Assembly (NCBI RefSeq): GCF_018812025.1
Contig: NC_063049.1
Span: 4,154,917 to 4,218,916 of the forward strand
DNA length: 64,000 nt
Reading direction: 5' to 3'
Origin: Megalobrama amblycephala
Lineage: Eukaryota > Chordata > Actinopteri > Cypriniformes > Xenocyprididae
The notes beneath the pieces are model-generated. The model was not told the DNA's origin. It saw only the letters and a list, made by a program, of their open reading frames with translations, and ran no database searches. The position numbers were made by a program, and so were the translations under genes. Positions 55,266-64,000 of this stretch are shown in pieces. Every line of letters starts with the position of its first letter. The stretch's first letter is position 1.

Positions 55266-56000
55266 CAGCCTCATGGTGCGTTCACACCAGATGCAAATGA
55301 AGCGTTAAGCGCAAGTGATTTACATGTTAAGTCAATGCAAAGACGCGAATAGACATCCTGTGGCATGATTTGCGTGAATGAGGTGGTGCAAACAATGTGG
55401 CACGAATAATGTGGCGCGAATTGAGCGTTTCGGGCCAATCGCGCAAGATGAAAAATCTGAACTTTGGCGAAAATTAGCGCGCATTAACCAATCAGGAGCT
55501 TGCTCTAGTAGTGACGTGACATAGCAAGCTGAGGAAGAAATCCTAAACAACAATGGAGGACAAAGTAATCATTGCTGTACATCTTCATACTTTTATAGGA
55601 ACAGGAATAAAAAGGATCTTGCTTCAAAGAAAGCGAGTGAGGAGGTCAGACAATCTGGTAAGTTAAAAAAATGGTCTTTACTCAATTTGAGCTTTATATA
55701 TATAAATATATATATTGAGACTACAAGCTAGCTAAAGCCAGAAAATTGATCTTATTCGCTGTAATTTACAACTACTTTCCCACTGATGAGTTGTGTTTAT
55801 TCAGAGGAAGTGTGCAGAAGAAGTGGAAGAGTCTGAGGGACACATAAAGGAGCGGGAGAGCCCTCTCGTGACGTGAATTCGCGTCTGTTGTGAAGTGAAT
55901 TTCACGTGCAAATGAAGCAAGTAAACTCAAAATGTTCAAGCGTCCAACTGTGCGAATAGAACATAGTGTGCCGCTAACAGCACAAAACGGCAACAACAAT
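55266..56000 (+). mobile_element. Harbinger-derived remnant with MADF-like exon
   Basis: Left end TGGTGCGTTCACACCAGATG. From 55552, MEDKVIIAV is followed in a shifted frame by YFYRNRNKKDLASKKASEEV and a donor-like GTAAG. After a short intron-like gap, VCRRSGRV..GTHKG-type codons resemble the MADF/Myb-like accessory protein (W..LRD.Y motif) encoded by some Harbinger/ISL2EU transposons. Frame breaks make it non-coding now. No right terminal repeat was found. Confidence 0.55.
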
Positions 56001-57029
56001 AATAGCAGACTCTAGATGCTTGTGTTCGTGCTGCATAAGCTACCAAGCCTAAAGCTTTATTTCAAAGCTTTACTAAAGTTTATATACAAGCGTGGAAGGT
56101 TTATGTGCATGCTCCAAGTCTTACGCCTGTTTCACACTGCAAGCATGAGCAGCGCATATTTTTTTCAGCGTGCATGTTAACCAACGGATGCATTCACACA
56201 GGCAGCAGGAGCAGTGCGTAAGCGCCAAGCAGGAGCGACGAGTCTATTTTTGCTGTGCTACTGACGCTCCATTAATGTGAAAGCACACTTTTGATGGACA
56301 AAATAAATATAATTTATGCACAGAATAAGCATGTCTAATGTGTTTTAACAAGAATTAGAGTATGACAGAAAAGAATTATATAAGATTTACCCATTTAAAA
56401 TTGTTTTTAATTATTCAGTTTGGGTTAAAGTATGGTGTATTATAAAAAACTAAAGTAAACTAGCCAGAAAATGTGATATATGAACTTTATTTTAGTTATT
56501 ACACAGAGATATATAGGCTGCAGCATACCCAAATCAAACCCGAGTTTGCTGGCTTTTTTCACGGAGTTTGCTGTCTTGTAAACATGTTCACGCGTCAGAT
56601 GCCTAAAAACACAAAACTTACCTCATTCATGTGCTGCAATGGATGACACGAGGCTTTTATTTATTTATTTGCGTTCATATGCGAATGTTGTACACCTCCC
56701 CATGTTAACAAACTTTCAAGACTATCAAGTTTAAATGACCAACTTATAAAAACAAATTTATAGTTGTCTTTGTAAAGAAATGCTCACTTTATAAGCAGCT
56801 TCGAGCCGCTGCTGTGACGCTGTACAAATGCTTCCAGTGTGAACACTCGTGCGTCTCTGCAGCTGCAGTGACGATGTAGTTACGCTCAGAAAAAAAGAGA
56901 TCAGATAGGGTAAGCTCTGGCTTTGTGTGGACATAGCCTGAGTAAAGTCACAGGTCTCTTTTATTGTACAATCTATGCAGGTTTCATGAAGTTATAAGCT
57001 GAAATGCCAATAGCTACATTTTAGTTTCA
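56001..57029. other. Intergenic sequence, no gene seen
   Basis: AT-rich, with a left-end-like TTTCACACTGCAAGC at about 56128 and CCAGTGTGAACAC at 56836 that could be a weak inverted pair. No coding signal. Confidence 0.45.
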
Positions 57030-57295
57030 AGGCCTTTGCACACTGAGTCCAAAATTTTCATACGCATTTTTAAAAATTAATCATGCACAGAGACCTTGCA
57101 CACTGACTCTGATGCATATTAATAAATCCGTTGCGGGAAAAAAAAAAAAAAAAAAAAATCACAAAACAATACAAAATGAAGTCTTCGAGCAGTGAGCATG
57201 ATTTAGTTCCTTCCTCTCTCTTCTTAAAAAGACAAAAAGAAAGAGGAAATATTGGGTCCATTTTCTATTTATAATCAATTTCGGACTCAGTGTTA
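57030..57295 (+). pseudogene. Possible Harbinger transposase N-terminal remnant
   Basis: TTTGCACACTGAGTCCAAAA (57046) and inverse-like TTTCGGACTCAGTG (57279) may be terminal repeats. Between them MKSSSSEHDLVPSSLFLKRQ resembles the start of HARBI1-like transposases (acidic Ser stretch, then LLKKKRK). Short and unverified. Confidence 0.35.
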
Positions 57296-57959
57296 GCACA
57301 GTTAGCATCTGTGTGCCTGTGGGGTTTTATGTGTTGTAATTGCATGAGCAATATCTCATGATCAGCTTTTGCCGATGTTGGACTCATTTACAGCATCTGA
57401 TGTAAATGTTGTTGTCCAATTTTCCACAATCGGAGCATGTTTCATGGAGTTATCAAAAAATGCTGCATCGGTTTATTATTTACATATGGGTCTTGCGTAT
57501 GTAAAAAAAAAAAAAAACTTGCTGCTTATACTGATTCTGGAATCCACTGCCGCTTCAATACATATCTTTTAAGTTGTTAATCAACATTTACCTGTCTGCT
57601 AAATTATTTGAATAGCTTCTTCAACATATGTTAAAGCATTTATTTTCCTTTTCAAACACTAGAAAATAATTTTGAATATTGTCTGTACCTCTCACTGAGA
57701 GAAAGAACAGAGGTATGCTGAATGTCAATTCTGGCACAGTCTTAAGCTGGGCCAGAGTTAAATGACATTAAAGTTTGATGTTACAAGTTTATGAAAATGC
57801 AGTGTACCAGTCCTGAATGCCTCAAGAGTCTCTCTCTCATTCAAAGTCAGCTAGATGCTGCTATCTGAGCTTGTGTCATAAGTGATAACAAGCTATTTAT
57901 AGTGAAGCAAAGTGTTTCAGTCAAAAATCATAGACATAGAGATGTTAAAGAAATGATTG
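57296..57959. other. Intergenic sequence, no gene seen
   Basis: No conserved coding block or terminal repeats recognised. An A run lies at 57503-57517. Confidence 0.5.
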
Positions 57960-58738
57960 CCATGAAGAGGGCAATTTGACTCCTGTGCCACCTGACTCCT
58001 GTTTGAGATCATTAGCTGGAGTATAAAGGAACCTGCAGACTGGCAGTCCAGTGAGAGAGGCTGAGGTGTTTCGTCCTTGCAACTGCCATCTTCCAGTCCC
58101 AGTGCTGTTGTGTACCTAAAGCAGGTGTAGGCAAGTTCGGTCCTAGAGAGCCGCTGTCCTGCTGAATTTAGCTCCAACCTTAATCAAACACACCTGAACA
58201 AGCTAATCAAGCTGTTCAGGATTACTATGGCTAGGCAGGTGAAGTTTTGGAGCTTGGAGGTTGGAGCTAAACTCTGCAGGACAGCGGCTCTCTAGGACCG
58301 AACTTGCCTACCCCTGACCTAAAGTGTTTGTTGATTGTTTTACCGGTAGTGTCAAGGTAAAGTTGTTAAGAGTGTGAATAGCAAAGTGTTTCAGCTATTG
58401 TTGTAACTGCCTATGTGGAAATTGTTTGTAGGCAGGTGGATGCTATTTACTTTTCAAAATTACTTTTTCTCCTGTGTTTGATTTAGAAAGGGAGTCAGGG
58501 AAGTGTCTCTGTACTTTATTTCAATTTCTTTTGATAGGTCATTTACTTCTTATAACCCTAGTTAGGAGGAACTTTTTGTTTATTGTTTTGGCCTTTTTCC
58601 CTCCTGAAGCATTAAATTCAGTATCTTCTACCATTCTGTTAAATAAAATACCTTTGGTTTATTTGCTTAAATCTGGTGTGCTGAGCTTTCTTGTGTACTA
58701 GTCCTGGGACTTGGAGACGGCAAATTTATTTTGTTACA
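57960..58738 (+). mobile_element. LTR of a retroelement (solo), split by a hAT MITE
   Basis: Shares GAGTATAAAGGAACCTGCAG (TATA region) and GGGAGTCAGGGAAGTG with the truncated LTR at 32036-32260. AATAAAATACCTTTGG lies at about 58640, and the segment ends TTTGTTACA. No gag or pol follows. The left boundary is uncertain. Confidence 0.5.
58122..58316. mobile_element. Short hAT MITE with CAGGTGTAGGCAAGTTCGG end
   Basis: Inverted ends (CAGGTGTAGGCAAG / CTTGCCTACCCCTG) with inner arms of about 50 bp (AGAGAGCCGCTGTCCTGC and its inverse). Exact 8-bp target duplication ACCTAAAG (58114-58121 and 58317-58324). Confidence 0.93.
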
Positions 58739-58777
58739 CCCCTTTTACCCCTAGCCATTTCAGAGGGACTTGTGACA

Positions 58778-58811
58778 GTGTATCTCTTCTGCAAGGGAAT
58801 GATGAACAGCC
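58778..58811 (+). pseudogene. Isolated 34-bp Harbinger transposase relic
   Basis: GTGTATCTCTTCTGCAAGGG then AATGATGAACAG matches transposase copy A at 8730-8763 with two or three differences. Sequence on either side does not match the element. Confidence 0.5.
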
Positions 58812-59431
58812 CTTCAAACAGCTGGCCAATTAAACTTCAGTAGAGCATGAGTTTTCCTCAATAAAATGTGAAATCAATCTATAAATGCATATCTATAAAT
58901 GAGTACAATGCAGGGATTCCTGCATTTTTTGTAGAAAAGACTGCCGATCAGCTGACCAAGTCTTCAGCACTCTCTTATACCCTGAAGATGATTTTGATTT
59001 GTTTCCTGTTAAAAACATAATTTAAATTGGTCTTTAGAGTTTCTGCATTGCAAACACCCTAATAATATATGTACTTAGACACACTTATTCCTTATATAGC
59101 TTATTATATAGGTATTGTAGGTATTGTAAAGAAAAGTGTACTAGTATAGTTCAAATATATGACTCTGTATATTTTTTTAGATTTACCGTTTTCTACATAA
59201 AACCATCCTACATGTTAAGAGCATTCTGTGAAAATATCACACTGGTTTCTTTAATATTAGTTGAGTAAGGCCACATCAAAGATTGAAATCATTAAACGTT
59301 GATGCTTGTCATATCAGCATTAGATGTTTAGACTTTAGCTTGGTGTTCACAGACAGGGTCACATATGAAGCAATGAAGAATTTCAGTTCAAACATGTCAG
59401 AGTTTCTTTTAGCAGATTAACTGCCATTTAA
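58812..59431. other. Intergenic sequence, no gene seen
   Basis: AT-rich, no coding block recognised. Confidence 0.5.
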
Positions 59432-60064
59432 AGGGACTCTATGTAGGAATGACACCCCTTGTTCAAATGTTGCGTCACAGCGCTTTGACTCGTGTTGCAT
59501 TTCGGGAAGGTGTCGCCATATTAGAAGAATACGCTATCCGTTGCCATGGTTACTTTGACAGTGAGACGGTCAGACCGAGAGAAATAGCGTGATATTTGTT
59601 TGCAGTTTCTTGGAAAGAAATGGATAATGACGAAGTGAAAGGAAAGGGGCTCTATTGGGGGAGACTAAATAACACCGCCAAGCGTCACCAAGGGACATTC
59701 TAAAACGCTTAATGTGGCTTAATGTACGAAGACAGTGATATTAACAGACCAAACTCACTAAACATCATACTAATAAAGTAAAGTTTAAATTCATGAGCGT
59801 TTTCGTCACATAGAAAACTGTTGAGAAACGTCGCTTAATGTAGCCTTATAGTGATATTAAAAAAACAAATTCGGCACAAACCAATTTTTCTGTGCTTTAT
59901 TAGTATAGTGTTTACTAAGTTTGGTATTTTAATGGCACTGTCTTTTTCTTTATGGGAGGAAAACACGTGTAATTAAATGTGTTGTGTTCATATTCTGGGC
60001 TCATCTGATTTTCTGTCCATAGTATTTTGGTGTCAGTGCGGCACAGTGCAAGAGTTCAGACCCT
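59432..60064. mobile_element. Possible TTAA-flanked element
   Basis: TTAA at 59428-59431 and 60065-60068 with weak inverted ends (AGGGACTCT / AGACCCT). A short MDNDEVKGKGLYWGR frame at 59619 is not recognised. The boundary call is tentative. Confidence 0.4.
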
Positions 60065-61611
60065 TTAAGCAATTAAAAGCACATTTTTAAGTTTAAGTTA
60101 TTAGCAAGCAGCATTATTTAGAAAAACTGCTTGACACACCACTAACCAGTCTATGACTCGGTAGACGAAAATATTATTATTTTTACAATAATAAGCATCA
60201 GAACTGTATTAAAAGTGTAGTGCATGTATGACTGAGCTCTCGCAGTTTACAGGTTTGTGGGTTTGTAATTCAGCCGCGGCAGAATTGTTTATAGGCTTCT
60301 AACGATTTAAAGGGTCTAAAACTCTTGCCTTGTGTAGGCACTGATACCATATAAATCAGGTAATTGACGATGTCAGGTATGTGACGGTGGTGGTGCTTCT
60401 GGGTCTTTCGCAGATCGCACGGGTCGATGCTGTTATAATGTCAAGCATTTTCTCTAAATTATGCTGCTTTGGCGGTGTTATGTAGTCTCTCCCGGAGTGA
60501 GTGTCTTTATAGTGTCCTTGATGAAGCCATGCAGGTGATCAGTACTCAGGGGATTGTGAACGAGTGGGTGGAGCGTGATGATGCATTGGTGTTGGCGGGT
60601 GTTGGGTGTGACAGCTGATAGATGCATTAATATTAATCATATAAACAACTTCATTTTCAAGAAAAATAGTACAATGATCTTTAAAACTGCATTAGATTCT
60701 TATGTCTGCATCAATATACTATAATAACACGTTATATTCTGTTCTGTTTCAGAGAATACATGGAAAGACAGGAGACTGCACTGCTTTGCACTGGTTTACT
60801 CGGCACACGAGTAGTATGAAGCTGCAGACTCGGAGCCTGCTGCATCTACAGTCATTCTCAGTCCCCTCGTTTTTCGAGACAGCGCCTCCTATCAAATTGG
60901 ATCGGATAAACACGTGGATAAACACGTGAAGAACCGAAACATGAGTATGGTCAATTTTATTCAATGATTTCTTTTTTAATCAAACTATTTTGTAGCTCAT
61001 CGATACACCAACATATGAATAGTCTATTTAATATTTGTAAAGATAGTTTGTAACAAAATCTGAGCCGTTAATGTATGTTTTTTCGCCTTTTTCCCCCCGA
61101 AAATATTTTGATAGCTAACGTTAGCCTTTAACCTTGGACTTTTTGTAGACAAGCCATTGTAAAAATTTGATTAAAATTAGTTGACATTAAAGTAGACCAA
61201 TTAAATACATTAAGTGTGTTAATATCAAAGAATGCCATCATTAATTATTTAATCAGATTTACCGTTTTACCTTTTTTTAATTATCAGACCTTTTCTCCAA
61301 AAACTATAAATTGAATTAATTAATTCCGGAGTAATTATTTTACTTTATATAATTTATGTAGACTACTTTAATTAGTTCTTATAAAACGTAAGTACTAAAA
61401 TGGATCAATATTAATTTAACTGTGATATGAAGTTGTTGCCAGCCATTTACAACTCATACAATTGCCTAATAATCAAATTTAATAAGTCTATGGTATTAAC
61501 ATGTGAGCTAGAATGTGTCATTTAGCCTTTTTTGCATGGTGTGTCTGTTCTCAGGTTACAGATGAGCTGTCATTTCAGTTTGATCAATCATATTCATGTT
61601 TTTTTCTACAG
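60065..61611. other. Sequence upstream of the Ulp1-like gene
   Basis: An acceptor-like TGTTTCAG at about 60751 precedes a 60-codon open segment without recognised similarity. It could hold upstream exons of the protease gene, including its missing His/Asp catalytic residues, but I cannot identify them. Confidence 0.4.
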
Positions 61612-62384
61612 ACAAATTGCCAACCAAATTGATCCGGGGATCTGGACAGAAATGACTGGAAAGGATTTTTCGGTGATAATTCTACTGCAAAAATTATTAT
61701 TTTGCATCCGTACTTTTTTATCTATTATTAATTTCTAAACTGACTTTTTCTCCTTTTCTCAATCATAGGCTTTGCCTCGTCAGACGAGAGGGAATGACTG
61801 TGGTGTTTTTGTGCTGATGGTAGGGTCTTTAATTTGTTTAGAAGTAAGGTCTAGTAAACAGCTTGTCTCCTGTATTTCAGTACACCCTCTCAATGGTCTG
61901 TGACATCGAGTTCGATTTCCAGGAGCTAAGTTAATAAAAGGAAATTTATGTTTATTTTATTTACTTTAAGTTTATTTGGTAAAAGTAGAAAACAGTATGA
62001 CCTTTAACTGGGTATTTCTTTCAGGTTGACATGCCCATGATTAGAAAATGGTGGTGCCTTGTGCTAATGGAACGATTTCAAATTGACGGGTATGTCAAAA
62101 AGTATTGTACATTTTGGTAAAATATTATTCAGAGGTCCCATATATGAGTTAAAAGTGTCATATCACTTTTGAATATTTCAACATTTTATTTAGCATGAGT
62201 AACAAAACACCCTTAATAACTCTCTTAAGAGACAATTCATTATTTATTTATTTTCCTTTAATTATTCCTATACATTTTTTTTTAATTATTGTTTGCAAGC
62301 TATGGGCGCAGGTTTGCCTTCTGGACAGACGAGGCAAAATGCTTATTAGAGGCAAAAACTCAACCTCTGTATAGGCTAAAATGA
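61612..62384 (+). CDS. Ulp1/SENP-like (C48) cysteine protease, C-terminal exons
   Basis: Five exon-like blocks read in order: 61612-61672 (IDPGIWTEMTGKDFS), 61769-61819 (ALPRQTRGNDCGVFVLM), 61881-about 61932 (YTLSMVCDIEFDFQELS), 62025-62089 (VDMPMIRKWWCLVLMERFQI) and 62300-62384 (YGRRFAFWTDEAKCLLEAK, ending LYRLK stop). The Gln and Cys of LPRQ...GNDCGVF are the oxyanion-hole Gln and nucleophile of Ulp1-type SUMO/ubiquitin-like proteases. Most junctions have GT/AG and matching phase; the donor after FQELS lacks a clean GT, so splicing there is doubtful. The catalytic His and Asp exons were not found upstream. The gene may be host or carried by a transposon; Ulp1-like proteases are known cargo of some elements. 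Confidence 0.65.
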
Positions 62385-62654
62385 AGCAGAAGCACCACAC
62401 ATGATGTCCCACAGCACGTCCAAGCAGTCCAAGATCGGACAAGAACCGAAGAAGCACTGGTGGACTGCATTGTGACTGTGACTTTTGTGAGCATTTAATG
62501 GTGCTGAAATGGTCCTTTTTCACCATTTAAAGATTAGCATTCCTAAATGACTCACCCAGGGCTGTGATCAATTGATTATCCAATATGCCCTTAGCTATAT
62601 TTTTAGTGGTTATGCCAATTATTCATTGATGGACACTTTTTGTTTGCCCCGCAG

Positions 62655-63187
62655 GATCTTCTCAATGGGAAACCATCAAAGTGGTTCCCCCTAAAGCCAC
62701 GTGTGCCGGTACACATGGACAGTGAGCAGGTGTGTGTTATCCTTTCTGAACACCTCAAAGCTCTGCTGCATCATTCTAAAACTCAACTTCACAGATGAAG
62801 TGGAGTTCGTTTGTAGTTTTCTTTTTCCTGAGGTAGGCCCGAACATGTTTGTCAATTGGATTGTTTCGATTATTGCCATATATGCAATGCTTTATACATT
62901 AATTAATGAATGTATTTATTTATATGGACAGGCCATCATTCATGGCCTATGTGAGCTGCAGGCATTATCCTGGCAGGAGGCTGAGGAGGTGTTCCTCCGT
63001 AGCCCTACTTATCACCCTAGGTATGCTTGTAATTTGCATTTGCAAAAAAAATATTATTTATTATTGCACAATATTTTTGACAATGGCATTCATCTTTTAT
63101 TTTAGTGAAGTTGAGGAATTTGACAGGGCGATTGCAAAACGAATGAGAAAAAAAAAACGCTTTTATCCAAAGCGACTTATAAATTAG
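62655..63187 (+). CDS. Unrecognised small multi-exon gene (3' part)
   Basis: Blocks: 62655-62729 (DLLNGKPSKWFPLKPRVPVH then MDSEQ), about 62795-62832 (EVEFVCSFLFPE), 62932-63020 (AIIHGLCELQALSWQEAEEV) and 63106-63187 (SEVEEFDRAIAKRMRKKKRF, ending with a TAG). The 62832/62932 and 63020/63106 junctions have proper GT/AG and phase. The first intron would be only about 60-65 bp and its phase is uncertain. I do not recognise a domain; the helical 'PEAIIHGL...AEE.FLRSP' block recalls uncharacterised fish proteins. It starts 270 bp after the protease stop, same strand, so it could be part of the same transcription unit. The last codons fall in a repeat-like CTTTTATCCAAAGCGACTTA motif. Confidence 0.5.
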
Positions 63188-63227
63188 TTTTTTTTTTTAA
63201 TGCAATAGGCCTTTATCACAGTGCGTG

Positions 63228-63235
63228 TGACGTCA
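63228..63235. promoter_or_regulatory. CRE palindrome TGACGTCA
   Basis: A perfect TGACGTCA lies about 56 bases before the SWIM-gene ATG, with CACTTCC and CTTCCGG ETS-like motifs nearby and no TATA box. This is typical of a vertebrate core promoter. Use is inferred. Confidence 0.5.
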
Positions 63236-63290
63236 CTTCCAATGGCGAATAGTAGCGAAAACCGTCTTCCGGTCTAGTCTGACTGTAGCA

Positions 63291-64000
63291 ATGGCGCGTA
63301 GGTTTTCAATATCACTGCGGGATCTTCCCCAAATCACCAACGTTTACACGATTGTGGAAAATCATTCACGAACGAAAGTATCCAAATTTGAGAAGGGATA
63401 TAAATTCTTCTATGAAAACTACATATTCAATTATGAAGGTAAGTTTAATTTTAACGTTTGTTTATTCTCTCGAAATGGCTAACATGCTAAGTTACCTAGC
63501 TGGCTAAACCATGATTGTCTTTGATTAAATCCGTAACGTATACAACTTACAAATACGCAAACCGATACAATTTTCAAGTAAAAAACTATTTTTGTTTTGC
63601 TGTGATATGGTATTGTGATTATAATGCTGTTTTTGTGCAATAGTATCTGATGTTGTAGATAGTGAGGTGGTTATCAGGGCACAGTGTTACCGGTCCATGA
63701 AGAAAAACGAAGAGCCACACTCTCTTCAGGTTACCTATTCAGGGTGAACTTTAGTTAGGTCCATTTCGAGGACACAAATTTGTTTGTGTTTATAGTTGCT
63801 ACGGTTGTAGCGTGTTAGACTGCGGTTGCAGTTTGTTTTGAAAAAGTGTTCAAATGAAAAACGTTAGGCTGCCGTTGCAGTCAAATTATGTTAATGTTTC
63901 ATTTGTATTCTAATTTTAAACCGTATATAATTTTTTATTTATTTAGATTTCATTTAAAGTCGACGAGAATCCTCCTGTCATCAGCACTTTTTGCTGTTCC
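63291..64000 (+). CDS. SWIM-type zinc-finger family protein, first exons (3' partial)
   Basis: Exon 1 at 63291-63438 starts MARRFSISLRDLPQITNVYT and ends in phase 1. Exon 2 at 63644-63729 gives SDVVDSEVVIRAQCYRSMKK then NEEPHSLQ. Exon 3 from 63957 gives ISFKVDENPPVISTFCCS and runs off the window. All junctions have GT/AG and keep frame. The pattern (short N-terminal 'SLxDLP', A.CYRSMKK.EEPH, then I.F...I....C) matches fish proteins in which a SWIM zinc finger (CxC...CxH) comes next, often with a YqaJ-like nuclease domain later. The Cys-Cys-Ser at the edge would begin the SWIM motif. Function unknown; whether host gene or transposon-borne is open. Confidence 0.65.

Noticed and set aside
60702..60929. 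A 75-codon plus-strand frame after an acceptor-like site
   Set aside because: Kept only as possible upstream sequence of the protease gene. No similarity, no clear donor, and neither frame shows the protease His motif.
1..64000. tRNA genes or tRNA-derived SINEs
   Set aside because: I looked for A/B-box-like and cloverleaf-like segments by eye and found none convincing. A tRNA scan would be needed to exclude degenerate copies.

Overview
This is a vertebrate nuclear window, almost certainly from a cyprinid (zebrafish/carp-type) fish. The evidence is split genes with GT/AG introns, a fish-type TRIM RING exon, two zinc-finger genes that start with the cyprinid FiNZ leader peptide, and a dense mix of fish transposons: I, L1 and L2/CR1 LINEs, DIRS, hAT, Harbinger, piggyBac and Tc1. 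Most of the sequence is transposon-derived. Genes supported as host-like or potentially intact are few: the TRIM 5' end (1-260, minus), two FiNZ zinc-finger genes (plus), and at the right edge a Ulp1/SENP-like protease C-terminus, an unrecognised small gene and the 5' end of a SWIM-type gene (all plus).

Layout. 1-260: RING exon of a TRIM gene with an ISRE-like site just upstream. 1065-6754: a solo LTR split by a full-length I-clade LINE whose two ORFs are both open and overlap as TAATG. 6765-7640: L2/CR1 and Tc1 debris.

7905-27640 (unit A) and 29093-51755 (unit B) are two copies of an old tandem duplication. Each copy runs from a decayed Harbinger element, through a shared repeat tract, to FiNZ exon 1, a long intron carrying a DIRS fragment, and a zinc-finger exon with a decayed 3' finger tail. 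After duplication the copies were invaded separately. Unit A received an LTR/gag element, an L2-type LINE, a Harbinger-type MITE that cuts the zinc-finger array and makes its stop codon, and a full-length but broken L1. Unit B received a TATATG foldback element with a hAT inside it, several more hAT, Harbinger and piggyBac elements, and a four-element nest at 39750-43304. Because one copy often shows the empty site of the other, insertion ages and target duplications can be read directly.

27640-29092 is the spacer between units (MITE plus Tc1). 51756-61600 is intergenic repeat sequence: gag-like fragment, hAT MITEs, a foldback MITE, Harbinger remnants with a MADF-like segment, and an LTR.

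61612-64000 is the best candidate for less-described biology: tightly packed same-strand genes for a Ulp1-like cysteine protease, an unknown protein whose last codons lie in a repeat-like tail, and a SWIM-domain family protein with a CRE-type promoter site. Whether these are host genes or the cargo of one large transposon cannot be decided from this window. The two FiNZ genes, which in the literature belong to a family linked to transposon repression, sit within the kind of elements such proteins are proposed to silence, and one of them has been truncated by a transposon.
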